The notes under the pieces were generated by a model. The model ran no database searches. It worked only from the letters and a program-made list of their open reading frames with translations, and was not told the origin of the DNA. A program made the position numbers and the translations under genes. Shown piece by piece: positions 1 through 6,322 of a stretch of 10,294 nucleotides of DNA. Within the stretch, counting starts at the first letter, position 1. Each line of letters begins with the position of its first letter. Location of the stretch: positions 1 to 10,294 of the forward strand of contig JAGHSP010000100.1 of NCBI GenBank assembly GCA_018065815.1, read 5' to 3'. This DNA comes from Candidatus Sodaliphilus limicaballi. GTDB taxonomy: Bacteria; Bacteroidota; Bacteroidia; Bacteroidales; Muribaculaceae.

Positions 1-4
1 CTAG

Positions 5-23
5 CCCAGGGCAACGCCCTGGG
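5..23. repeat. Perfect GC-rich hairpin, 8-bp stem
   Basis: The arms cccagggc and gccctggg pair perfectly around the 3-nt loop aac. No gene reaches this point, so it could be the terminator of a gene left of the window or a REP-like palindrome. No T-run follows, which argues against an intrinsic terminator. Its core resembles the gccct/agggc hairpins of the neighbouring tandem repeat. Confidence 0.6.
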
Positions 24-31
24 AAACAGAT

Positions 32-187
32 GGTAACATCAATGCGCCCTGCAAGGGCAAAAGAGTTGTTACCCTGCCAAAGTGCATTTTGACACATCCA
101 CTAACAGGCGGTAACAATAATACGCCCTGCAAGGGCAAAAGATTTGTTACTCTACCAAAGCGCATTTTGACACACCCTCTTCTGTTT
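32..187. repeat. Two direct tandem copies of a 78-bp palindromic repeat
   Basis: Copy 1 starts at 32 and copy 2 at 110. The first 68 positions agree at about 60 sites, and the last 10 bases of each copy diverge. Each copy contains a small perfect hairpin, gccct-gca-agggc, inside an outer pair: ggtaaca with tgttacc in copy 1, and the same with one mismatch in copy 2. Both copies end in a conserved gcattttgacaca segment. The nested palindromes resemble REP-like intergenic elements. No transposase is next to them in this window. Confidence 0.75.
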
Positions 188-301
188 CAAGTTGCTCGGT
201 TGATTGCGTCCCGGCATGGGGCACGCATTATTTTTGCACAAAAAACCTATAATTTCACTTCATCACCGTTCCACTGTGAGAACCCGCCAGCACCCCACTT
301 C

Positions 302-331
302 TGTTTTGGACCAAAAAAATGGTCCAAAACA
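302..331. repeat. Perfect 12-bp inverted repeat, A6 loop
   Basis: The arms tgttttggacca (302-313) and tggtccaaaaca (320-331) pair perfectly around six A. It lies about 170 bp upstream of the promoter of the large exported-protein gene. It could be a protein-binding dyad, a terminator of a gene remnant, or a cruciform-forming site. Neither side has a clear T-run, so I do not call it a terminator. Confidence 0.6.
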
Positions 332-343
332 CCTCAAAAAAGT

Positions 344-424
344 GATAAATGTGATAAATGTGATAAACTCGATAAAAACGATAATAACGATAAACTCGAT
401 AAATGCGATAAAAATGATAAAAAG
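344..424. repeat. Nine tandem copies of a 9-bp unit (GATAAAnnn)
   Basis: Nine consecutive 9-mers start with GATAA. The first six bases are GATAAA in all but one copy (GATAAT), and the last three vary (tgt, tgt, ctc, aac, aac, ctc, tgc, aat, aag). Read rightwards from an ATG at 89 this gives a low-complexity Asp-Lys-X string. That ORF runs through repeats, has no recognisable promoter and no credible domain, so I treat the array as non-coding. A 9-bp period suits slipped-strand expansion. Confidence 0.75.
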
Positions 425-502
425 CCACCCGTCAACCGAGCAACACCCAAGCACAATTTTTGACTTTTGTTGCAGTTTTCAAATAAACAAATCTAGGAAT
501 GG

Positions 503-533
503 TTGCAATCTATCAAAAAAAGTAGTAACTTTG
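503..533 (+). promoter_or_regulatory. Bacteroidetes-type promoter of the large exported-protein gene
   Basis: TAACTTTG at 526-533 matches the Bacteroidetes -7 consensus TAnnTTTG. A TTG at 503-505 lies about 20 bp upstream and serves as the -33 element. Transcription would begin near 540, leaving a leader of about 25 nt before the ATG at 565. Confidence 0.7.
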
Positions 534-564
534 TAGCGAAATTTACACTAAACCTTTTAGTTTT

Positions 565-3500
565 ATGAAAAAAATCAATTTATTTAAGAGTTTACTGCTT
601 GCCAGTGTTGCAACCATGGGGTTCAGCGCTATGGCACAAAACGGTGCTCCTCACTCTGTTAAGGCTACGGCTAACTTGGCCGACGTTAACCTTGAGTGGC
701 AGGCACCCGCGGCACCCATCGAGCTCAAGTGGCACGATGGCAGTTCTTACAATGGTATGGATGGTAAGGCCCTCACTCCGGGCTCTACTAATGTCATCTA
801 TGCTGCCAACAAATTCACCCCTGCCGATCTCGCAGCGGTGGCTGGACAGCAGGTGAAGTCCATCTCATTCTTCGACTATCGTCACTGCTACAAAGTGAAC
901 GTGCAGATTTATGAGAACAAAATGCTCGTTGCCGACAAAGCTGCCGACTTGAGCACTTACGAAAAGAACACAATGAAGGAAGTCGTTCTCGACGCGCCTT
1001 ACACCATTCCCGCCGACAAGGAAGTGATGTTCGTGGCACGCTATGAGTACAGCCCCATCCAGGCTCTCACTGCTACTACCGACCGCACCCCCACACCCGG
1101 CAAGGGCGACATCTACTCTTACGATGGCAAGACTTGGTACCAAGGTGCTGTGGGTGACTTCATGATCACCGCTAATGTGGTTAACCATGCCGAGGCTACT
1201 CCCGCTTCTTACAGCGTGTATCGCGACGGCGTGAAGGCTGCCGAGGGGCTCACCCAGACTGCTATCACTCTCAAGAACGAACCCGTGGGCGTGCACGCCT
1301 ATGCGGTGGCTGCTGTCTATGACGATGGCGAGAAAATGAGTGCTGCGGTTAGTGCTAAACCCATGGGCCTGGCTAACCTCCTTGCTCCCGCTGCTACATT
1401 CTCTGGCATCGCCGACGAGCTCGACGGTCTCCTCGCTTGGCAGGCTCCCCTCAAGGGCGGCAACACTCTCACTTGGAGTGGCGACGTGGCTGGTTTGAGC
1501 ATCGGCGGTACTGCTGCAAGCAACACTAAGGTGTGGATCAAGCAAGAATTCACTGGCAACGACCTCCTGGCGTTCCAGAACTATCAGATCAACAGCATCA
1601 GCGCTTACGTCAACGAGAACACTATCACTGCTGTGACTCTGTTTGTCATCAAGGACGGCGCTGTGGTTTACAACCAGCCCATCAGTGACCTCGCTATACA
1701 GGCTCCCGCATGGAACACATGGGAACTCTCTACCCCCTATGTGATGGAGCCCGGTCACTCTTATGCTTACGGCTGCTACTACCTGCACACTCCTAAGACT
1801 CATCCCGTGGGTGTGGACAACACCGAGGCTATCGATGTGAAGGGTAACAGCTTCTCTACTTCATCGCCCAGCTCGGCATTCAACAGCTCTAAGCCTTCTT
1901 GGAAGACTCTGGCATCGGGCAACATCGCTGGTAACCTCATGCTCAAGGCTGCTGTTTCTCCCGTAGGCGAAGCAACTGCTGTACAGGAGCCCACTGGCTA
2001 CGACCTGTATCGCAATGGCTCTCTGCTGGCTGGCGACATCAACGACACTGAATACCTCGACGAGGTGGACGAGCCCGGTCTCTATGAGTACACCCTGGTG
2101 ACTAAGTACGACGGCAAGGAATCTCCCGAGGTTTCTACTACACTCAAATACACTATGCCCGCCGACTTCGTGGCTCCCATCATCACCGACGCTACTTTCG
2201 ACGAGGAAACCAAGAAGGTTGACATCGCTTGGAGCGCTAGCGCTGCCGAACTCAAGAAATTTGGCACTGCTACTTACATGGTAGGTTTCGACGAGGCTAT
2301 GGACATGGTCTATGGCGCTAAGTTCACCGCTGCCGAGCTCGCTCCCTATGCTGGCTACAAGCTCAGCAAGCTGCAGTTCTGCGTCGGCGAGGAAGCTCCA
2401 TTCAGCCTCCAGGTGCGCACTGGCGACAACCAGGTGATCTTCAACCGTGACTTCGCACAGGGCGAAATCGAGGCTCTTTCTCTCTACACCATGACTCTTG
2501 AGAGCGACGTTGTTATCCCCGAGGGCAAAGACCTCTACCTGTGCTACAAGATGAATGCCGAAGCTGGCTCTGACCCCATCATCCTCGATGCAGGTCCCGT
2601 TGTTGACGGTGGCGCAATGATCAGCCTTGCCGACGGCGCAAGCTGGATGAAACTGGGTACCATCAACAGCACTTACAACAACTATAACATCGTTATCGGT
2701 GCAACTGCAATGCCCGCTGGCAACAAGGCTCCCAAGCAGGAAATCACTCTGGGCACCGAGTTCTCTGACAACCTGGAACGCGTCAGCATCAGCGCTGCCG
2801 AGGCTCGCGAGGCTGCTGTTAGCGGCTTGGGCATCGAGGCCGACCGCAGCATGAGCGTGGCTCCCGCGAAGAAGGCTCCTGCTAAGGTTGCTCCCAAGCC
2901 CGTGGCTAAGTCGTTCAAGGTGCTCCGCAACAGCGAGGTTGTGGCTACTACCGAGAACACTTCATTCAGCGAGACTCTCAACGAGTTCGGTACTTTCAAC
3001 TACAATGTTGTTACAGTCTTTGAGAATGGTTGGGAATCACCCATGAGCAAGACCGTTACCGCTAAGAACTTCATCGACCAGAACGCTCCCGCTCCCTTCG
3101 ACCTGCGTGGCGAGGCCGATGATGACGGCACCCTCGCACTCACTTGGGACGCTCCCGGCTTGGTTCAGGAATTCACTTATCAGAAGGACTATTCTAGCGA
3201 CCTCAAGTCTGGTATGACAGGTTCTGGCACTCGCGAGGGCTACCACGTTATCCGCATGACTATGGACACCTTGCAGTGCTACATGGGCCAGAAGATCACT
3301 CACATCAAGTTCAAACTCTCCGAGGCTGTGACTACTGCTGCTGTGGTAATCACTGTGGGCGAGAACGTAATCTACGAGCAACCCATCGAGGCTGCCGACG
3401 TCAACGTGGGCTGGAATGTTATCCGTCTCAACACTCCCTTCGAGATCACCGACGAACTTGTTCAGGAACTCGGCGTGGGCTACCACATCACTTATCCCAA

Positions 3501-4020
3501 CGGTGCTAAGCCCTTCACACTGGATCCCACTCCCGCTATTCCTTACTACAACGACCTCATCTCGGCTGCCGCTTCTTACGGCTACTGGTACTCACTCCAA
3601 GCCAAGTATAAGCTGAACTACGGCTACCGCATCAGCGCTGTCCTCCAGAAGGAAGACACCCAGGCTGCACACAAGGTGGCTCGCAAGGCCGAAGGCGATG
3701 CTGTGACTTACAATGTATATTGCGACGACCAGCTCATCGCAAGTGATGTCGCTGCTTGTGGCTACGACGTTCTCGCTGCCGAGACTGGCAGCTACACTGT
3801 AACCGCAGTTGTCGATGGTCAGGAATCAGCTCCCTCTAACAAGGTCGCTTATGTGAAGTCTGTAACAGCTGTTAACGACCTCAACACTGGCAAGGCTGTA
3901 TCTAGCATCCGCTACATCAACGCTGCTGGTATCGAGAGCGCAACACCCTTCGACGGCGTTAACATCGTTGTGACAACCCACACCGATGGCTCTAAGACAG
4001 CTACAAAAGTGGTGAAGTAA
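565..4020 (+). CDS. Exported multi-domain adhesin-like protein with T9SS-type C-terminal sorting domain
   Basis: A 1151-residue protein with a Sec signal peptide: Lys-rich start, hydrophobic core 6-20, likely cleavage after AMA at residue 24. The rest reads as four repeats of one architecture. Each has a 150-180 residue beta-rich module (about 40-210, 286-465, 550-715 and 857-1028) of the kind seen in cleaved-adhesin or gingipain-type haemagglutinin domains. Each is followed by a 50-residue fibronectin-III-like hinge containing Y-x-V/L-x-R-x-G and ending in E-S-P or similar (about 214-266, 477-528, 783-834, 1047-1097). An Ala/Lys/Pro-rich linker lies at 765-782. The last 50 residues (GVNIVVT, then TDGS, ending KVVK) resemble the type A sorting domain of T9SS cargo, suggesting export across the outer membrane and surface attachment. 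No catalytic motif is seen. The start is supported by the promoter and signal peptide. The ligand is unknown. Codon choice is strongly biased to GCT, GGC, CTC, AAG, AAC and ATC, suggesting high expression. Confidence 0.85.
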   Translation: MKKINLFKSLLLASVATMGFSAMAQNGAPHSVKATANLADVNLEWQAPAAPIELKWHDGSSYNGMDGKALTPGSTNVIYAANKFTPADLAAVAGQQVKSISFFDYRHCYKVNVQIYENKMLVADKAADLSTYEKNTMKEVVLDAPYTIPADKEVMFVARYEYSPIQALTATTDRTPTPGKGDIYSYDGKTWYQGAVGDFMITANVVNHAEATPASYSVYRDGVKAAEGLTQTAITLKNEPVGVHAYAVAAVYDDGEKMSAAVSAKPMGLANLLAPAATFSGIADELDGLLAWQAPLKGGNTLTWSGDVAGLSIGGTAASNTKVWIKQEFTGNDLLAFQNYQINSISAYVNENTITAVTLFVIKDGAVVYNQPISDLAIQAPAWNTWELSTPYVMEPGHSYAYGCYYLHTPKTHPVGVDNTEAIDVKGNSFSTSSPSSAFNSSKPSWKTLASGNIAGNLMLKAAVSPVGEATAVQEPTGYDLYRNGSLLAGDINDTEYLDEVDEPGLYEYTLVTKYDGKESPEVSTTLKYTMPADFVAPIITDATFDEETKKVDIAWSASAAELKKFGTATYMVGFDEAMDMVYGAKFTAAELAPYAGYKLSKLQFCVGEEAPFSLQVRTGDNQVIFNRDFAQGEIEALSLYTMTLESDVVIPEGKDLYLCYKMNAEAGSDPIILDAGPVVDGGAMISLADGASWMKLGTINSTYNNYNIVIGATAMPAGNKAPKQEITLGTEFSDNLERVSISAAEAREAAVSGLGIEADRSMSVAPAKKAPAKVAPKPVAKSFKVLRNSEVVATTENTSFSETLNEFGTFNYNVVTVFENGWESPMSKTVTAKNFIDQNAPAPFDLRGEADDDGTLALTWDAPGLVQEFTYQKDYSSDLKSGMTGSGTREGYHVIRMTMDTLQCYMGQKITHIKFKLSEAVTTAAVVITVGENVIYEQPIEAADVNVGWNVIRLNTPFEITDELVQELGVGYHITYPNGAKPFTLDPTPAIPYYNDLISAAASYGYWYSLQAKYKLNYGYRISAVLQKEDTQAAHKVARKAEGDAVTYNVYCDDQLIASDVAACGYDVLAAETGSYTVTAVVDGQESAPSNKVAYVKSVTAVNDLNTGKAVSSIRYINAAGIESATPFDGVNIVVTTHTDGSKTATKVVK

Positions 4021-4043
4021 CACAAACACCATAGTATCTCTAT

Positions 4044-4081
4044 AAAAAAATCATCCCGCTATACATCGGGATGATTTTTTT
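4044..4081. terminator. Bidirectional intrinsic terminator
   Basis: A perfect 15-bp stem (4044-4058 with 4067-4081) has an 8-nt loop, ctatacat. Its outer pairs are seven A against seven T, so either strand ends in a T-run after the GC part tcatcccg/cgggatga. It sits between the rightward large gene, ending at 4020, and the leftward miaA, ending at 4112, and can terminate both. Confidence 0.9.
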
Positions 4082-4111
4082 AGTTCTAGAAAGCCTAGAA
4101 AGTCTAGTTAA

Positions 4112-4969
4112 CTACATCTCTTTCCACTCAATCTCCGGGTCGCGGGCTAGCCAGGTGAGTTGCTTCTTGGCATAGACGCGGGTGTTTTTCTTGATGCGCT
4201 CGCGAGCGGTGATGAGGTCCATTGTGCCGTCGAAGTGGGCAAACATTTCTTTCATTCCCACCGTGTTGAGCGAGTTGAGATGACGCAGGTGATACACGCT
4301 GCGTGCCTCCTCCACAAGTCCTTGCTCCATCATCAGATCCACGCGGCGGTTGATGCGGTCAAAGAGACGCGATCGCTCCATGTTGAGCCCTATCTTCACT
4401 ATCTTGAAATCGCGCTGCTTCTTGCGGCCGGTGCGCAGGGTGGAGTAGGGCACACCCGTCTGGCGGCACACCTCAATGGCATGGATCACACGGCGAGGGT
4501 TGCAGCGGTCCACCTGGGCATAGTAGGCCGGGTCAAGGCGTTCAAGCTCGGCAAGCAGCGGTTCAAGTCCGGTGGCGTTATACTCATCAAGCACTTGCGC
4601 GCGCAGGGTGGGGGAGATGTCGGGGATATCGTCGATGCCGTTGCACCCCGCATCGACATACATCATCGACCCGCCGCACATCACCACATGGTCGCCACGC
4701 TCCCATAGCGACGGCAGCAGTGCCATCACGTCGGCCTCAAACTGTGCCGCGCTGTAATACTCGTCAAGTTCCCTGAACTCCACGAAGTGATGGCGCACAA
4801 GAGTCTGCTCTTGGGCCGTGGGGGCAGCGGTGCAGATGGGGATGTGGCGGAAAATCTGGCGCGAGTCGGCATTGATGATGTCACAGCCATACTGCTGCGC
4901 CAACTCAATGGCGTAGCGAGTCTTGCCCACAGCAGTAGGCCCTGTAACCACTATCAAAGTCTTTTCCAT
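4112..4969 (-). CDS. miaA: tRNA dimethylallyltransferase MiaA
   Basis: This enzyme transfers a dimethylallyl group from DMAPP to N6 of A37 in tRNAs reading UNN codons, giving i6A37. The protein has 285 residues, slightly below the usual 300 or so, and appears complete. Motifs in order: Walker A GPTAVGKT at 10-17, DSRQ at 35-38 (the conserved Asp is the usual catalytic residue), CGGSMMY at 98-104, NPRRVIHAIEV at 157-167, GMKEM at 238-242 and the C-terminal NTRVYAKKQLTW at 262-273. GGSMMY with the following G-I-D-D-I-P-D-I is typical of Bacteroidales MiaA as I know it. The gene lies 202 bp downstream of xpt on the same strand and no TAnnTTTG promoter is visible directly before it. It may be read through from xpt across the palindromic repeat. 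The start codon follows an A/T-rich stretch. Confidence 0.95.
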   Translation of the reverse strand: MEKTLIVVTGPTAVGKTRYAIELAQQYGCDIINADSRQIFRHIPICTAAPTAQEQTLVRHHFVEFRELDEYYSAAQFEADVMALLPSLWERGDHVVMCGGSMMYVDAGCNGIDDIPDISPTLRAQVLDEYNATGLEPLLAELERLDPAYYAQVDRCNPRRVIHAIEVCRQTGVPYSTLRTGRKKQRDFKIVKIGLNMERSRLFDRINRRVDLMMEQGLVEEARSVYHLRHLNSLNTVGMKEMFAHFDGTMDLITARERIKKNTRVYAKKQLTWLARDPEIEWKEM

Positions 4970-4992
4970 ATTTTTATCTCTGACTTTTCGAT

Positions 4993-5170
4993 CTCTCGGG
5001 GAACTCGGGGAACTCGGGGAAATTTAATTAACCTCTCGGGGATCTCGGGGAACTCGGGGAGATTATATTTATTTTTTTATATACATAAATTCCCCGAGTT
5101 CTGCGAGTTCCCCGAGAGAAACCCGAGTTCCCCGAGAGGTCAGTTTAATCTCCCCGAGTTCCCCGAGAGG
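4993..5170. repeat. Long imperfect palindrome of CTCGGGGAA units between xpt and miaA
   Basis: The left half (4993-5061) holds two clusters of three CTCGGGGA units on a 9-bp period. The right half (5090-5170) holds the inverted units TCCCCGAG, some degenerate (ctgcgag, acccgag). The halves mirror each other around an A/T-rich centre (about 5062-5090), so the region can fold into one long, interrupted hairpin. The left arm has six GGGG tracts on the + strand and the right arm has matching C-tracts, so G-quadruplex formation is also possible on either strand. The first units begin two dozen bases before the miaA start and the last ends next to the xpt stop codon. Confidence 0.85.
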
Positions 5171-5171
5171 C

Positions 5172-5756
5172 TTAGGGAGTTTGAGCGAGGGTTATCTTGC
5201 AGTCGTCGAGCGATGTCACTTGAACCAGGCTTTCGACATGGTAGCCCTGCTCGCGCAACTGGTTGCCACCGTTCTGGAAAGTCTTCTCTATGACAAACCC
5301 CATTCCCGCAACCTGTGCTCCCGCCTGCTGGACAAGGTCTATCATGCCCTGCGCTGCGTTGCCGTAGGCAAGGAAGTCGTCGATGATGATGACGCGGTCA
5401 CTGTCGGTGAGAAACTCACGGCTCACGCTCACCGTGTAGTCACGGTCCTTGGTGAACGAGTGGACGCTAGTCACAAAGGCTTTGCCCATGGTGGAGGGCT
5501 TCTTTTTCTTGACATAGACCACCGGCAGATTCATTGCCAGCCCGGTGGTGATGGCGGGCGCTATGCCGCTAGCCTCGATGGTGAGAATCTTGTTGGCGCC
5601 GCTGTCCTTGAACAACTGGGCAAAGTGCTGCCCTATGGCCATCATCAGCTTGGGGTCCATCTGGTGGTTGATGAAGCCGTCAACCTTGAGAATGCCGCCG
5701 GGAAGGCATTTGCCCTCATTTAATACGCGGTCTTTGAGTAGGGTAAGTTCGCTCAT
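5172..5756 (-). CDS. xpt: Xanthine phosphoribosyltransferase
   Basis: Converts xanthine and PRPP to XMP in cytosolic purine salvage. The 194 residues match the usual length of the Xpt family. The N-terminus carries the family pattern L-K-D-R, then G-x-C-L-P-G-G-I-L-K-V-D and F-I-N-H-Q-M-D-P near 7-35. The KKKKPSTM segment at 83-90 and the PRPP-binding motif VIIIDDFLAYGNAA at 122-135 fit the family (adjacent acidic pair, then A-x-G-x-A). The ATG at 5756 lies about 17 bp after a TAnnTTTG element on the minus strand, leaving a leader of roughly 10 nt, which has no room for a purine riboswitch. It is transcribed divergently from the esterase gene, with miaA downstream on the same strand. Confidence 0.94.
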   Translation of the reverse strand: MSELTLLKDRVLNEGKCLPGGILKVDGFINHQMDPKLMMAIGQHFAQLFKDSGANKILTIEASGIAPAITTGLAMNLPVVYVKKKKPSTMGKAFVTSVHSFTKDRDYTVSVSREFLTDSDRVIIIDDFLAYGNAAQGMIDLVQQAGAQVAGMGFVIEKTFQNGGNQLREQGYHVESLVQVTSLDDCKITLAQTP

Positions 5757-5772
5757 ATAATGAATTTTTGTG

Positions 5773-5780
5773 CAAAGTTA
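5773..5780 (-). promoter_or_regulatory. -7 element of the xpt promoter
   Basis: On the minus strand this reads TAACTTTG, matching TAnnTTTG. No clear TTTG lies 19-20 bp upstream. The predicted start is about 10 nt before the xpt ATG. Confidence 0.55.
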
Positions 5781-5802
5781 GCAATTTTGCGTTGTCCTGC
5801 CT

Positions 5803-5844
5803 TAACTTTTGCGTCATTAATTGTGCATTCAAACGCAAAAGTTA
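5803..5844. promoter_or_regulatory. 12-bp perfect inverted repeat in the divergent xpt/esterase promoter region
   Basis: taacttttgcgt (5803-5814) and acgcaaaagtta (5833-5844) are exact reverse complements separated by 18 bp. The right arm abuts the esterase -7 element, and the left arm lies about 22 bp upstream of the xpt -7 element. The spacing would suit a regulator controlling both genes, but this is inference. Resemblance of the arms to TAnnTTTG promoter elements may explain part of the symmetry. Confidence 0.5.
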
Positions 5845-5853
5845 GTATCTTTG
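5821..5853 (+). promoter_or_regulatory. Promoter of the esterase gene, almost leaderless
   Basis: TATCTTTG at 5846-5853 matches TAnnTTTG, with a TTG at 5821-5823 as a possible -33 element (22-bp gap, slightly long). Only four bases separate the -7 element from the ATG at 5858, so the transcript would start at or within the start codon. Confidence 0.55.
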
Positions 5854-5857
5854 CGAC

Positions 5858-6322
5858 ATGAAACAGATATTCTCATTACTCATGACCCTTGTGGCGGTGG
5901 CTGCCCTGGCGCAGTCGTCGAGCCACAAGTATATCACCGTGGTTGCCGAGCCCGATCACGAGGACTGGACCTACCGTGTGGGCGAGCAAGCATTGGTCAC
6001 TGCCTATGCCATCAAGGAAAACGTGCGCATGAAAGGTGTGGAGATAACTTACAGCTATGGCCCCGACAAACTCGATGCCACTCACACCGCTACTGTCAAG
6101 ACCGATGCTAATGGCGTGGCTCGCTTCAAGGTGCCAGGCATGAAGCAACCAGGATTCACCAGCGTGCGCGTCAAGGTGAATTACCAGGGGCATGAATACT
6201 CGTCGATGACCAATATCGCCTTCGACCCGCTGAATATCAAGCCCACGACCACCATGCCCGATGACTTCAACGAGTTTTGGGACAATGCGATGGAAAAAGC
6301 CTCGCAGGTGCCATGGACGTGA
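5858..6322 (+). CDS. N-terminal fragment of the split esterase
   Basis: A 154-codon ORF as the sequence stands. It encodes the signal peptide, the N-terminal beta-sandwich-like domain and the start of the hydrolase linker (F-N-E-F-W-D-N-A-M-E-K-A), the usual entry into the AXE1 domain. It ends three codons after the frameshift point. Alone it lacks every catalytic residue and would be non-functional. Confidence 0.7.
   Translation: MKQIFSLLMTLVAVAALAQSSSHKYITVVAEPDHEDWTYRVGEQALVTAYAIKENVRMKGVEITYSYGPDKLDATHTATVKTDANGVARFKVPGMKQPGFTSVRVKVNYQGHEYSSMTNIAFDPLNIKPTTTMPDDFNEFWDNAMEKASQVPWT

Noticed and set aside
85..95. ttgaca-like -35 box in the tandem repeat (tttgacac)
   Set aside because: Bacteroidetes promoters do not use the TTGACA element, and the motif is part of a repeated unit without a -7 box at the right distance.
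302..331. Intrinsic terminator
   Set aside because: The stem is perfect, but no T-run follows on either strand outside the stem and no gene ends nearby.
89..463. Rightward ORF of 124 codons containing an Asp-Lys-X string
   Set aside because: It runs through the 78-bp repeat, the 12-bp palindrome and the 9-bp array; the repetitive peptide is a consequence of the DNA repeat.
865..1803. Leftward ORF of 312 codons inside the large gene
   Set aside because: It is the antisense shadow of a strongly codon-biased gene. It has no promoter, and its Ser/Val/His-rich content mirrors the sense codons.
4160..4708. Rightward ORF of 182 codons opposite miaA
   Set aside because: miaA carries all family motifs in the other direction, and this frame shows no family features.
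5181..5723. Rightward ORF of 180 codons opposite xpt
   Set aside because: xpt has clear family motifs, a fitting length and a promoter; the opposite frame is a shadow.
5757..5857. Purine riboswitch in front of xpt
   Set aside because: The predicted leader is about 10 nt and the whole divergent gap is 101 bp with no three-way-junction aptamer pattern.
6300..6322. Programmed ribosomal frameshift in the esterase gene
   Set aside because: No slippery heptamer and no evident downstream pseudoknot. This enzyme family is not known to use recoding. A deletion or sequence error is simpler.
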